Source: Spartobacteria bacterium (GTDB lineage: Bacteria; Verrucomicrobiota; Verrucomicrobiia; Chthoniobacterales; UBA10450). Taken from it: a stretch of DNA of 64,000 nt. The notes under the pieces were generated by a model. It was not told the origin of the DNA and did no database searches. It saw nothing but the letters and a program-made list of their open reading frames with translations. The stretch covers positions 62,001 to 126,000 of the forward strand of contig JAJPGZ010000002.1 of the NCBI GenBank assembly GCA_021325495.1, in the 5' to 3' direction. This document shows, piece by piece, positions 43,216 to 52,679 of this stretch. The position numbers and the translations under genes were made by a program. Each line of letters opens with the position of its first letter. Position 1 is the stretch's first letter.

Positions 43216-45728
43216 GCCACGATGTTGACGAGTTTTTGCGGGACGACAATGACTTTGCGCGGCGTTTTGCCGGCGAGCAGCTCCTGGATGCGCGGATTCG
43301 TTAGCGCGGCCTGTTTGATTTCCTCTTCGCTCGCTAAGATCGACATCTTCATTCGCTCGCGCACTTTTCCGTTTACTTGCAAAACCATTTCGACTTCGTC
43401 CTCGACCAAAAACTTTTCGTCGTAACCCGGCCACGATTGATCGGTGATGTCGCCGGGAGCTTTCAACTTCTCCCACAACTCCGAGCTGAGATGCGGCGCG
43501 AATGGATTCAATAAAATCAAAAACGTCCGCATTGCGGAAACCGGAGTTTTTTCCGCGTTCGTGAACGCATTCACGAAAATCATCATCTGCGAAATCGCGG
43601 TGTTGAACGAAAGCGACTCGATGTCTTCGGTCACCTTCTTGATCGTGGCGTGCAAAATCTTCTGCTCATTCTTCGCAAGATCGACATCGTCCACCGCGGG
43701 GGATAACTCCCATTCGCCCGCCTGGTTCTCGCGCATGATCAATCGCCAAACGCGCGCCAGAAATCGCGACACGCCTTCGACGCCGCGCATACTCCACGGT
43801 TTCATTTGTTCGAGCGGGCCCATGAACATTTCGTAAAGGCGAAACGCGTCCGCGCCGTATTGCGCGATCACCTCGTCGGGACTGATTATATTCCCGCGCG
43901 ACTTCGACATCTTCTGTCCGTCTTCGCCGAGAATGATTCCCTGGTTCACGAGTCGCTGGAACGGCTCCGACGTTGAGACGTAACCGAGATCGAACAAAAC
44001 CTTTTGCCAAAACCGCGCGTAGAGCAGATGCAGCACCGCGTGCTCGGTGCCGCCGACGTAAAGATCGACATTCATCCAATATTTCTCCGCGTCTTGGCCA
44101 ACGAAACGCTTGTCGTTTAGCGGATCGCAAAAGCGCAGAAAATACCAACACGAGCCGGCCCATTGCGGCATGACGTTCAATTCGCGCGTGGCGTTGTCAG
44201 AATACCGGACCCAATCTTTCGCTTTCGCCAGCGGCGGCTCGCCCGTTCCAGTCGGCTTGTAATCTTCCAGCGGCGGCGGAACGACCGGCAATTCGTCTTC
44301 GCCTAACGAACGATGATGTCGATCTTGCCAAACGATCGGGAACGGCTCGCCCCAATATCGCTGCCGCGAGAAAAGCCAGTCGCGCAATTTGTAATTGATG
44401 GCGCGCTTCCCGAGACCGCGTTCCTCCAACCACGCCGTGATTTTGCGAATCGCCTCGCGCGACGGAAGCCCGTCAATAATCGGCGAGTTGATCGCGATTC
44501 CATCACCGACAAATCCGATCGGATCTTCATCACCGGGCGGCTGCACAACCGCGCGAATCGGCAGGTCGAATTTGCGCGCGAATTCGAGATCGCGTTCGTC
44601 ATGCGCGGGGACGGCTTGGATAGCGCCGGTGCCGTAGCCTAACAATACGTAATCGGCGATCCAGATTGGAATCTCCTCGTTGTTCGCCGGATTAATGGCG
44701 TGCGCGCCGGTGAAGACGCCGGTTTTTTCTTTCGAAAGCTCGGTGCGTTCGAGGTCGCTCTTGCGCGCGGCGCGCTCGCGATAGGCGCGCACCTCCGCGC
44801 GCTGCTCGTTTGTCGTGATAAGATCGACAAGTGAATGCTCCGGCGCGAGCACCATGTAGGTCGCGCCGTAAAGCGTGTCCGGCCGCGTCGTGAATACGCG
44901 AATGCGGGCATCGTGATTGTCGATCTTGAAATCGATCTCGGCGCCTTCGCTTTTTCCGATCCAATTTCGCTGCAGCAATTTAATTCCTGGCGGCCAGTCG
45001 AGGTCTTCGAGTTCGTCGATCAGTCGCTCGGCGTAAGCCGTGATGCGCAACATCCATTGTCGCATCGGCCGCCTAACGACCGGAAATCCGCCCACTTCGC
45101 TTTTTCCATCGACAACTTCTTCGTTGGCCAACACTGTGCCGAGCTCCGGGCACCAATTCACCGGAACTTCCGCGACATAAGCCAGCCTAACGGAATCAGG
45201 ATCGTCGCCGCGATAGGTCGAGATTGGTTCGGCTTTGTTCGTTTTCGGATTGAACCAGGAGTTGTAGATCTTGAGAAAAATCCACTGCGTCCATTTGAAG
45301 TAACGCGGATCGGTGGTGTTGATCTCGCGCGCCCAATCGTAGGAAAACCCGATCGCCTTGAGCTGCGATTTGAACTTCGCGATGTTTTCGCGCGTGGTCA
45401 GCTCGGGATGCTGTCCGGTTTTGATGGCGTATTGCTCCGCCGGAAGTCCGAACGCGTCCCAGCCCATCGGATGCAAAACGTTGAAGCCGCGCAGACGTTT
45501 GTAGCGCGCGACGATGTCGGTGGCGGTGTAACCTTCGGGATGTCCGACGTGCAAACCGGCGCCGCTCGGATACGGAAACATGTCGAGCACGTAGAATTTT
45601 GGTTTTGCCGCATCGAACTTTTTCTCGCCCGGGTTCGGCGCGTGAAATAATTGTCGATCTTCCCAAATGCGCTGCCACTTCGATTCGAATTGGTCGAAGG
45701 GATACGGTTTGCGGCGCTCGCTGCTCAT
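43212..45728 (-). CDS. leuS: Leucyl-tRNA synthetase
   Basis: 838 residues from ATG 45728. HIGH-type motif [21 protein letters not shown], editing (CP1) domain, KMSKS in [18 protein letters not shown]-terminal anticodon/tRNA domains. Full length. It carries seven iterated-word copies (43336, 43677, 44061, 44317, 44820, 44918, 45652), read as KIDN, VDL and SIL peptides outside the catalytic motifs. Confidence 0.97.
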   Translation of the reverse strand: MSSERRKPYPFDQFESKWQRIWEDRQLFHAPNPGEKKFDAAKPKFYVLDMFPYPSGAGLHVGHPEGYTATDIVARYKRLRGFNVLHPMGWDAFGLPAEQYAIKTGQHPELTTRENIAKFKSQLKAIGFSYDWAREINTTDPRYFKWTQWIFLKIYNSWFNPKTNKAEPISTYRGDDPDSVRLAYVAEVPVNWCPELGTVLANEEVVDGKSEVGGFPVVRRPMRQWMLRITAYAERLIDELEDLDWPPGIKLLQRNWIGKSEGAEIDFKIDNHDARIRVFTTRPDTLYGATYMVLAPEHSLVDLITTNEQRAEVRAYRERAARKSDLERTELSKEKTGVFTGAHAINPANNEEIPIWIADYVLLGYGTGAIQAVPAHDERDLEFARKFDLPIRAVVQPPGDEDPIGFVGDGIAINSPIIDGLPSREAIRKITAWLEERGLGKRAINYKLRDWLFSRQRYWGEPFPIVWQDRHHRSLGEDELPVVPPPLEDYKPTGTGEPPLAKAKDWVRYSDNATRELNVMPQWAGSCWYFLRFCDPLNDKRFVGQDAEKYWMNVDLYVGGTEHAVLHLLYARFWQKVLFDLGYVSTSEPFQRLVNQGIILGEDGQKMSKSRGNIISPDEVIAQYGADAFRLYEMFMGPLEQMKPWSMRGVEGVSRFLARVWRLIMRENQAGEWELSPAVDDVDLAKNEQKILHATIKKVTEDIESLSFNTAISQMMIFVNAFTNAEKTPVSAMRTFLILLNPFAPHLSSELWEKLKAPGDITDQSWPGYDEKFLVEDEVEMVLQVNGKVRERMKMSILASEEEIKQAALTNPRIQELLAGKTPRKVIVVPQKLVNIVA

Positions 45729-45768
45729 CGGATTATGAATCAGGAAAGCAGGAAAACAGGAAAAGAAA

Positions 45769-46350
45769 ATGGATTTGCTGTTGGCGACTCGCAACGCGCA
45801 CAAAACCCGAGAGTTTTCGCATATTCTCGGAGAGGAGTTTCAAATCAGTGACTTGTCTGGCCTAACAATTCCGCCGATTGAAGAAACTGGTCGCACGTTT
45901 GCGGAGAATGCGACCTTGAAAGCGCTGGCCGTTTCGCAAGATCGACATCTACTCGTCGCGGCAGATGATTCGGGTCTCGAGGTCGATGCGCTCGGCGGTG
46001 CGCCCGGAATTTTTTCAGCGCGTTATGCGGGCGCGAACGCGAGCGACCGCGAAAACGTCGCCAAGTTGTTGCGCGAGCTTTCGGGAAAACGCGAACGATC
46101 GGCGCGATTTCGCTGCGTGATCGCGCTGGCGCGCGATGGCGAATTGGTCAGGACATTCGAGGGAACGGTCGAAGGAGTAATTGTCGATCTTGCGCGGGGC
46201 GAGGGCGGATTTGGTTACGATCCGGTGTTTCAGCCTAACGGATCCGATAAGACGTTCGGCGAATTACGGGCCGAAATAAAAAATCGAATCAGTCACCGCG
46301 CCAAAGCAACCGCGCAGCTGCGAGAATTTTTGCGAGCGCCAGGCGCTTAA
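45769..46350 (+). CDS. rdgB: XTP/dITP diphosphatase
   Basis: 193 residues, Ham1/RdgB family: [46 protein letters not shown] and [13 protein letters not shown]. Hydrolyses deaminated purine nucleotides. Divergent from leuS, 40 bp apart; last four bases overlap the convergent exbD stop. Confidence 0.95.
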   Translation: MDLLLATRNAHKTREFSHILGEEFQISDLSGLTIPPIEETGRTFAENATLKALAVSQDRHLLVAADDSGLEVDALGGAPGIFSARYAGANASDRENVAKLLRELSGKRERSARFRCVIALARDGELVRTFEGTVEGVIVDLARGEGGFGYDPVFQPNGSDKTFGELRAEIKNRISHRAKATAQLREFLRAPGA

Positions 46351-46763
46351 CGTCCGGTGCCAGTGCGAATCTGGTAGCCGACTTTTTCGATGCCGACCTG
46401 ACGGACTTTGTCGAGAAGGCCGATGACATCGCCATGGAGCGCCATTGGCTCGGCGCTGATCGACACCTTGATCCCGGGATTTTGCTGATAAAGGCCCATG
46501 AGACGCGGCATGAGTTGATCGTCGGGAACAAATTGTCCATCGAAGTAATAGACCGGGCCGACCGCGACGCGGACCGAGACAAAGTCCTTCACCTGATTCG
46601 GCGGAACCGCGACGTTCGCCGGTAAGTTAACGCGGATGCCTTTCATGTGCGTCTGGCTCAGGCTCACCATCATGAAACTGGCGAGGAGGAAGAACATGAT
46701 GTCGATCAAAGGAATGATCTCGATGCGGGCGTGCTTTTTCGGAATAGGTGAACCAATTCGCAT
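46347..46763 (-). CDS. ExbD-family protein, second copy in TonB locus 2
   Basis: 138 residues. N-terminus SPIPKKHARIEIIPLIDIMFFLLASFMMVSLSQ has the ExbD membrane helix with the relay Asp. The N-terminal 50 residues are almost the same as those of the ExbD gene at 47401-47838, but the periplasmic domains differ, so it is a diverged duplicate, not a copy error. Last gene of the operon exbB-exbD-tonB-exbD; 2 bp after tonB. Confidence 0.88.
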   Translation of the reverse strand: MRIGSPIPKKHARIEIIPLIDIMFFLLASFMMVSLSQTHMKGIRVNLPANVAVPPNQVKDFVSVRVAVGPVYYFDGQFVPDDQLMPRLMGLYQQNPGIKVSISAEPMALHGDVIGLLDKVRQVGIEKVGYQIRTGTGR

Positions 46764-46765
46764 AG

Positions 46766-47392
46766 CTAGTAGGAAGCGCCGGTCATGGTGAAGGTGATCG
46801 GAATTTTAACTTTCGAAACTGTGCCCGGTTTAAATCGCCAACGCCGGAATGCATTCGTGGCCGAATTATCCAGGATGGGATTGCCGATACTTTGCGCCAT
46901 GGTCGCATCCGTGACCGCCCCGCTGGAGGTGTCAACCGTCACGACGCAAACGCCGCTGCCGGTGATGTGACGCGAGCGCGCTTCATATGGATATTCGGGG
47001 CGTGGCGAATTGATGGCTAATGCGCGCGCTCCGGTGATCGACAGCATACCAGGAGGTTTCGGAGTTCCCACTTGGGGCGCTTTTACGGGGGCGATCTTTT
47101 GGTTTGGCTGACGTTTCGGCGGAGGAGTTGTTTCCTCGTGAAATTCCGGCTGGACCTCGGGCATTGGCGGCGGCTCGGGCAATGGAATGTCTTCCGGCGG
47201 CGGAGTCGGTTCGTCGCTCGGTTGCTCGAGAGTAGCGATCACTTCGGCGGTAGGAATCTGCGAAAGATCGACAGGTGGCGCCTCGCGTTTGATCGCGGCC
47301 ACGACTGCAATTCCGTGAATCAGCAATGCGCCGCCGAGAAACGCCCAAATCTGCCATCGCGGCGGGGCCTTGTAGAGAAGCGGTTTAGCCAT
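46766..47392 (-). CDS. TonB-family energy transducer, locus 2
   Basis: 208 residues: membrane helix WQIWAFLGGALLIHGIAVVAAI, Pro-rich linker (PTPPPEDIPLPEPPPMPEV...), C-terminal TonB domain (RPEYPYEARSRHITGSGVCVVTVDTSSGAVTDATMAQSIGN...AFRRWRFKPG). The gap to the upstream exbD stop is exactly the iterated word: TAA-GATCGACA-ATG. Its C-terminal fold is of the single-domain type seen in TonB/TolA-like proteins. Confidence 0.92.
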   Translation of the reverse strand: MAKPLLYKAPPRWQIWAFLGGALLIHGIAVVAAIKREAPPVDLSQIPTAEVIATLEQPSDEPTPPPEDIPLPEPPPMPEVQPEFHEETTPPPKRQPNQKIAPVKAPQVGTPKPPGMLSITGARALAINSPRPEYPYEARSRHITGSGVCVVTVDTSSGAVTDATMAQSIGNPILDNSATNAFRRWRFKPGTVSKVKIPITFTMTGASY

Positions 47393-47400
47393 TGTCGATC

Positions 47401-47838
47401 TTAGCGTTTTGTCGCGGGCAATTCCGCGGACGAGTAGCTCTTGATTTCGAACGCAATTTTATAAAAGCCCGCTGCGCGCAATTCTTCGAGCAGGCGCGTC
47501 ACATTGATGTGAGGCGTGCTCGAATCACCGCGGACGAACACTTTCGCTTCCGGATTCTCGGCGTGCACCGAATTCAACTTCGCTTGCATCTTCTCCGGCG
47601 TCATTTCTTCCTTGTCGAAGTACCAGCGCCCGCTTTCATCGACTGAAACGCTAATGTAATCGCGCTTCGACTGCGTTTGGCCGGAGGCACCTTTCGGAAG
47701 ATTCACCTTGATGCCCTTCATGTGCACCTGGCTCAAGCTCACCATCATGAAGCTGGCGAGCAGGAAGAACATGATGTCGATCAAAGGAATGATCTCGATT
47801 CGCGCCTTCTTATGCGGAATGGGTGATGCGACTCTCAT
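47401..47838 (-). CDS. ExbD-family protein, locus 2
   Basis: 145 residues with SPIPHKKARIEIIPLIDIMFFLLASFMMVSLSQ membrane segment and a periplasmic domain (VFVRGDSSTPHINVTRLLEELRAAGFYKIAFE). Proton-relay partner of the ExbB at 47866-48876. See the sister ExbD at 46347-46763. Confidence 0.9.
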   Translation of the reverse strand: MRVASPIPHKKARIEIIPLIDIMFFLLASFMMVSLSQVHMKGIKVNLPKGASGQTQSKRDYISVSVDESGRWYFDKEEMTPEKMQAKLNSVHAENPEAKVFVRGDSSTPHINVTRLLEELRAAGFYKIAFEIKSYSSAELPATKR

Positions 47839-47865
47839 GTTGTGGCCCTCGCGAGGCTGCGCCGG

Positions 47866-48876
47866 TTAACGCGCTACAGTTTCAGCTGCGCCTTTGGTTT
47901 TCGCGTTCGCTTCGAGCATCACCTCCAGGTTCGTCGCCGCGGTTTGCAGCTCGAACTCAAGGTTAGACACGCGCGAAGTGAAAAAGTTAAACGGTATCAA
48001 TGCGAAAATCGCGATACCGAGACCGCAGGCCGTGGCGATAAGCGCTTCCGCGATACCGCCGGTGACCGCTTGCACCGCCAGCTCTTCGTTGCCGAGGAAG
48101 CTGAATGACCGAATCAATCCGGTGATCGTTCCCAACAAACCGAGCAACGGCGCCAGCGTGACCAACGTGTCCATGACCACGAGGAATCGTCCGGCGCGTT
48201 TGATTTCGATACCAGCGGCAACCTGCAATGCGCCTTGCAGCGACGCGTGCTGGTGATTGAGACCGTTCCACATCATGCGCAAGACCGGGTCGCGCGAATC
48301 ACGCGACAAGCGCGATGCTTCTGCGACGTCGCCCACTTCGATCGCGGTGAAAACTTTTTCGATCCGCTTCGGATCACGACGGAACCAGCGACCGAGCCAC
48401 CAGAAAACTCGTTCGAGCACAACGGTAACGGCGACGATCGACACAATAAGAATGGGCCACATGATCGGGCCGCCCTTGTTGAAGTTGTCGATCAAGAAAT
48501 TCCCGGTGCTCGCTTCGGTCTTGGCGCCCGCGGCGGCAGCGGCGCTCGCACTCGGCGAAGCGCTCAAGGTCGCGGCCACGCTCGTTCCCGGCGCCGGTGA
48601 ACCTGCGACCGGTGCGCCCGGCGCTCCGGCCGGAGAAGTCATTGCTCCCGGAGCTGCAGCGTTTGGCGGCGCTCCCACTGGAGGCGCAGGTGCAGCTGGA
48701 TTTTGCGCCCCAGGCATCCCCGGATTTATCGGCGCACCACCAGCAGGCGGCGGCGGATTTTGCGCGGCCGGCGCCGGCGCATTCGGTGGCGCCGGCGGTG
48801 GCGCTTGTCCGGGACGATTCTGCGCGAATGCGCTGAACGCGACGAGAGTGAGGCTGAGTGCGAGTAATGTTTTCAT
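47866..48876 (-). CDS. ExbB/TolQ-family protein with Pro/Ala-rich N-terminal extension
   Basis: 336 residues. Signal peptide MKTLLALSLTLVAFSAFAQ is followed by ~95 residues rich in Pro, Ala and Gly (NPPPPAGGAPINPGMPGAQNPA...), then the ExbB core with helices IMWPILIVSIVAVTVVLERVFW, FLVVMDTLVTLAPLLGLLGTITGLI and ATACGLGIAIFALIPFNFF. The extension is unusual: a secreted, disordered arm on a channel protein, perhaps reaching the peptidoglycan. First gene of the operon; no iterated word inside. Confidence 0.9.
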   Translation of the reverse strand: MKTLLALSLTLVAFSAFAQNRPGQAPPPAPPNAPAPAAQNPPPPAGGAPINPGMPGAQNPAAPAPPVGAPPNAAAPGAMTSPAGAPGAPVAGSPAPGTSVAATLSASPSASAAAAAGAKTEASTGNFLIDNFNKGGPIMWPILIVSIVAVTVVLERVFWWLGRWFRRDPKRIEKVFTAIEVGDVAEASRLSRDSRDPVLRMMWNGLNHQHASLQGALQVAAGIEIKRAGRFLVVMDTLVTLAPLLGLLGTITGLIRSFSFLGNEELAVQAVTGGIAEALIATACGLGIAIFALIPFNFFTSRVSNLEFELQTAATNLEVMLEANAKTKGAAETVAR

Positions 48877-49072
48877 AAGACGGCCAGGGTTGTTACGATC
48901 TCGATTGCTGTGACTGATCTTTATCCCAAAGAGATTTAGACGCAGTCCAGCCTAAACTTTTCACAAATTTGTAACGCTGCGACTTCATGGAAAGCTGCGT
49001 ATCTAGTTCGGATTAAATCCTCTCCCAGGATGTAAGTAACGTACGAAATTTGCCGGATCGCAAGATCGACAA
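48877..49072. promoter_or_regulatory. Promoter region of TonB locus 2
   Basis: 196 bp upstream of exbB. Contains a GGATTAAATCC palindrome and an inverted TTTAG...CTAAA; a copy of the iterated word at 49062-49071 sits right after the downstream stop of the FAH gene. No clear -10/-35 pair, and no TonB-locus Fur box could be identified by eye. Confidence 0.35.
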
Positions 49073-49840
49073 CTACTCTCTCGCGTTGGCCACGCCATTT
49101 CGCAGCGGCGGGCAGTCGCCAATGCGCGCCTCAAGCTCGTCACCGGCGCGGATCGGTCCTACGCCCGACGGCGTTCCGGTTAAAATTACATCGCCGGGGA
49201 GAAGCGTGAGTGATTCGCTCGCGAAGGCGATGATGTCCGCGACCGAATAAATCATCTGGCCCGTGCGCGCCTTTTGTTTGATCTCGCCGTTTTGCCGCAA
49301 CTCGATCGGCGCGTCCGCAAGATCGACATCGGCATACACGAACGGCCCGAACGGCGTGTAAGTGTCGAACGATTTACAACGCGAAAATTGTTTCTCCGAT
49401 TTCTGCAAATCCCGATCGCTGATGTCGAGGGCAACACTATAACCGAACACATGACCGAGCGCATTTTCCTTCGCGACATTCTTGGCGCGTTTACCGATCA
49501 CGAGCGCGAGCTCGGTTTCGAAATCGGTTTGATGCTGCGGAAATGCGATCTCGATTGTGCCGTTGTGCGCGAGCAATGAGCTCGGCGCTTTGAACCAAAT
49601 CAGCGGTGTGCCGATGGTGTCGCGTTTCATTTCTGCGATGTGCTCAGCGTAATTCAATCCGACCGCGATCAACTTCGACGGCGCCACCGCAAGATCGACA
49701 ATTACATTCGCGAGCTTCAACGTTTCGCCCGTCGGTTCGATGTCGATCCAATACGGCTGCTTCAAAACGCGCACGCCATCACCGATCACTTCACCGTAGA
49801 AAAATTTCTCGCCGCTTCGAAATCCGCCGAACGTTCTCAT
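49073..49840 (-). CDS. Fumarylacetoacetate-hydrolase family protein
   Basis: 255 residues from ATG 49840. FAH fold: LIAVGLNYAEHIAEMK, PLIWFKAPSSLLAHNGTIEI with the metal-adjacent acids (DFETELALVIGKRAKNV), and ILTGTPSGVGPIRAGDELEARI. Most likely a 2-hydroxyhepta-2,4-diene-1,7-dioate isomerase/oxaloacetate decarboxylase-type enzyme; the exact substrate is unknown. ATGA overlap with the upstream NAGPA-like gene. Confidence 0.88.
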   Translation of the reverse strand: MRTFGGFRSGEKFFYGEVIGDGVRVLKQPYWIDIEPTGETLKLANVIVDLAVAPSKLIAVGLNYAEHIAEMKRDTIGTPLIWFKAPSSLLAHNGTIEIAFPQHQTDFETELALVIGKRAKNVAKENALGHVFGYSVALDISDRDLQKSEKQFSRCKSFDTYTPFGPFVYADVDLADAPIELRQNGEIKQKARTGQMIYSVADIIAFASESLTLLPGDVILTGTPSGVGPIRAGDELEARIGDCPPLRNGVANARE

Positions 49841-50583
49841 CGTGCAGTTACTCCGATAAAATCGCGCACCGTTTTCTGTTCGCCAATAGAGAACGCGCTG
49901 CCGTTCGCGCGTTGAAACCAAAACGCGGTCGATGAGCCGCCATCAAAATTGAGCGCGCGCTGAATCTTGAAATCGCCGAGCGGCACCGACAAAACTTTTG
50001 CTGCTTCCGCGAGCGTGACCTCGGAACAAACGCCGAGCGCGGCGCGATCAGGCGCGATCGCCGCAAATGTCCGCCGCGCATCACGCGTCGCTTCAAGACC
50101 GCGCACCGGTTTGGCAAGATCGACAAGGAACGGTCCGCATTGCACCGCGGAATTAAATTTCCGGCGCGCAGTGAACTCGTTTGTGCGCAAAATTTGAACC
50201 GCGCCATTCGATGCGAGCACACCACTCATCAACCGGCCATGCTTCAACGGCGATGTCGTTTTGCCGTTGATGATGCGCAGCCCGAGCGGCGCGAAATCGA
50301 CATCGAAGTAAGCGCCGTTTACGCCCGCGATGCAGTTCGTCCGTCGCATCGCGCCGGCGAGATCGTCGGCGCGCGACGCGTTATCGATCACCCGCAGCCG
50401 GCACGCTTTCGATTGGAACAGTGCAAGATCGACAATCGCATTTTCGCCGGTCGCATCATTCGCAAGATCGACATGTCGATGCACGATTGGGCCGGAATTT
50501 TCGTCGCGCGAATTTTCCACGCGCCATTCCGCGCGCGCGCTGACGAGTGCTACAAAAACAAGCGCCGCGCTAAGTCTTCGCAC
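49837..50583 (-). CDS. NAGPA/DUF2233-type phosphodiester glycosidase family, secreted
   Basis: 248 residues from GTG 50583. Signal peptide (MRRLSAALVFVALVSARA). NAGPA-domain motifs: CIAGVNGAYFDVDFAPLGL and the C-terminal ALNFDGGSSTAFWF. Members remove or process N-acetylglucosamine on phosphodiesters, in bacteria often in spore or wall contexts; here function is inferred only. Four iterated words lie in the gene. Overlaps the TolB/TPR gene end by 14 bp. Confidence 0.78.
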   Translation of the reverse strand: MRRLSAALVFVALVSARAEWRVENSRDENSGPIVHRHVDLANDATGENAIVDLALFQSKACRLRVIDNASRADDLAGAMRRTNCIAGVNGAYFDVDFAPLGLRIINGKTTSPLKHGRLMSGVLASNGAVQILRTNEFTARRKFNSAVQCGPFLVDLAKPVRGLEATRDARRTFAAIAPDRAALGVCSEVTLAEAAKVLSVPLGDFKIQRALNFDGGSSTAFWFQRANGSAFSIGEQKTVRDFIGVTAR

Positions 50584-52633
50584 TGTACTTGTCGATCAAA
50601 GCTTGGAAGCGCGGATCGTTGCGAATCGGGTCCCAAACCCATTGCAGCTTGAGTAGATGCGTCGTGAGCGAGCTCGGACGTTGGAATAAGCCGTCGAGAA
50701 TTTCGGTCGCGTGCGTGGCGTCGCCGAGAATGGAATACACCTCCGCCAAATTCTCCGTGATCTGTGGACCTTCGAACGCGTCCACGCTTTCCGGCAAAAG
50801 CTCGCGCGCTCGCATGGCTTCAGCGAGGGCCGCATCTTTTTCCCCGAGCAAGGCCATGGCCTGCGCCAGTTGCATGTGTCGCGCAGCAACGCCGGGCGAA
50901 TCGGCCAGTTGCTTTTGCGCGATTTCTTTTGCCTTCAACAAATCGCGGCGCGCGCCTTGTTCATCATGCAAGTAACGCCGGGCCACTCCGAGATAGCCGT
51001 ACTTTTGACAGATCAACTCCGGTTTACCGGTAATTGCGTTCTCGTTGACCTTTTCCGCGACCGAAATTGCTTCCTGAAATTTTCTTTGCAGCATGAGCAC
51101 GCCAAGCCGCGCAACTTCGACGTAGGCGGCATTGAAGTCGGTCGGCGCGGGACCCGTTGCAGACCGTAATGCGGGCCCGGCTGACGATGTGCGCTTGGCC
51201 GGATCGAACATAGCCAGGGCGCGTTCGTAAATGCTGAAGTCGCCGTGTTGTTCGATGGCGAATTGAACTTTCAATCCCCAAAGCTCAAGCGAATTGGGCG
51301 CGATCTCTAACGCCTTGTCGATCGTTTGTTCGCTCGCCGCCGAGTCACGCAGCATCTGGTAATTGAAGGCAAGATTTTGCAGCGGCCATGACGATTTCGG
51401 ATCGAGCTCGGCCGCTTTCTTCAGATTTTCCGTCGATTCCGTCCACTTGCCCTGACGGCGCTGGATGGCGCCGATCGCGAGATACGCTTCGCTGTCGTTA
51501 GGCAAACCCTGTTGCGCAATGGCGAATTCCTTCAAGGCCGCTTCGTAATTGCGATCGCCGTAATAATAAGCGAAGCCGCGCGCGAGATGCCCCTCCGATA
51601 GAGCCGGCTCCAGCATCAGTGCGCGCTCGGCAAGATCGACAGCTTTCTGTTTGCGCGCCGGTGACGGATCGAAGCTGTGATAAATCCAACTTTCGAGCTG
51701 GGAGTAGCGCGCATGCGCGAGCGCGAACTTCGGATCGAGCTCGATCGCGCGCGCGTACATCTCTTCGCCTATTTTTAGCTGCGAATAATCTTCCATCGCG
51801 CTGCTTTGTAATTCGTGCGCGCGTTGATATGCGAGATACGCTTCGCCGACCTGCGTCGGCTTGCGCGCCATGTTTTCCTTTTCGCTCGGCGAAAGTTTTG
51901 CCTGCAACGCGGACGCGATCTTCGTCGCTAATTCACTTTGGATTCGGAAAACGTCAGTCATGTCGCCGTCGTAATCCTCCGCCCAGATGTGCTGGTCGTT
52001 CGTCGCGTCGATCAATTGCACATTCACACGCACCTTGTTTCCGGAACGGCGCACGCTGCCTTCGAGAATGTTTGAAACGCCGAGCGTCTTGCCGATCTCG
52101 CGGATCTTCGACGTTTTCCCGCGATAACCCATGACCGACGTTCGCGAAATCACTTTCAAGTCGCCGATTTTCGAAAGGTTGGTGAGAACGTCGTCCTGAA
52201 TGCCGTCCGCGAAATACGCGTTCTCCTTGTCGTCACTCAAATTTTCAAACGGCAAGACTGCAATCGACTTGTCGATCTTGTGCGCGACCGCGTGCGGCAA
52301 AACGAAAAAACCGGCGGCTGCGGAAAGAACCACACCGACGAGAAGGAGAATCAAAACGTTGCGACGACCGCGGCGACTCATCGCGGGCGTACTCGGCGCC
52401 GGCTCGGTCGCTTTGATTCCCTGCGGCGTGATGTCGAAAACCCAGGCCAGAACCAGCGCGACCGGGAAGCCTATTAATAATAGCGCGATGACGACGCGAA
52501 TGACCGAGTTCGAGATTTCGAACACCGGAAGCACCTGCGCGAGGCCTTGGGCCAGTGCCCACGACGCGACGATGTAGGCGATCGCGACGCGATAAACTTT
52601 TCGGCGCTTCAGCTCGTCGAAGAAACCGCTCAT
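50570..52633 (-). CDS. TolB-like/TPR membrane protein (paralogue of 209-2620, no cyclase)
   Basis: 687 residues. N-terminal two to three helices (VYRVAIAYIVASWALAQGLAQVLPV, VVIALLLIGFPVALVLAWVF, VLILLLVGVVLSAAAGFFVL) instead of the cyclase domain of its paralogue, then the shared SIAVLPFENLSDDKENAYFADGIQDDVLTNL block (FlgO/TolB-like domain) and about eight TPR-like helical pairs (SYLAIGAIQRRQGKWTESTENLKKAAELD is typical). Such proteins are widespread in soil bacteria and often sit in signalling cassettes. Function unknown. Confidence 0.82.
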   Translation of the reverse strand: MSGFFDELKRRKVYRVAIAYIVASWALAQGLAQVLPVFEISNSVIRVVIALLLIGFPVALVLAWVFDITPQGIKATEPAPSTPAMSRRGRRNVLILLLVGVVLSAAAGFFVLPHAVAHKIDKSIAVLPFENLSDDKENAYFADGIQDDVLTNLSKIGDLKVISRTSVMGYRGKTSKIREIGKTLGVSNILEGSVRRSGNKVRVNVQLIDATNDQHIWAEDYDGDMTDVFRIQSELATKIASALQAKLSPSEKENMARKPTQVGEAYLAYQRAHELQSSAMEDYSQLKIGEEMYARAIELDPKFALAHARYSQLESWIYHSFDPSPARKQKAVDLAERALMLEPALSEGHLARGFAYYYGDRNYEAALKEFAIAQQGLPNDSEAYLAIGAIQRRQGKWTESTENLKKAAELDPKSSWPLQNLAFNYQMLRDSAASEQTIDKALEIAPNSLELWGLKVQFAIEQHGDFSIYERALAMFDPAKRTSSAGPALRSATGPAPTDFNAAYVEVARLGVLMLQRKFQEAISVAEKVNENAITGKPELICQKYGYLGVARRYLHDEQGARRDLLKAKEIAQKQLADSPGVAARHMQLAQAMALLGEKDAALAEAMRARELLPESVDAFEGPQITENLAEVYSILGDATHATEILDGLFQRPSSLTTHLLKLQWVWDPIRNDPRFQALIDKYSAKT

Positions 52634-52679
52634 CGTTCAGCCTCAGACAACTGCAAGATCGACATGTTCAGGCGGAAGT

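Noticed and set aside
48257-48913. Collagen-like GAPATGAPGAPAG open frame
   Set aside because: Antisense of the Pro/Ala-rich arm of ExbB; no signal or start context.
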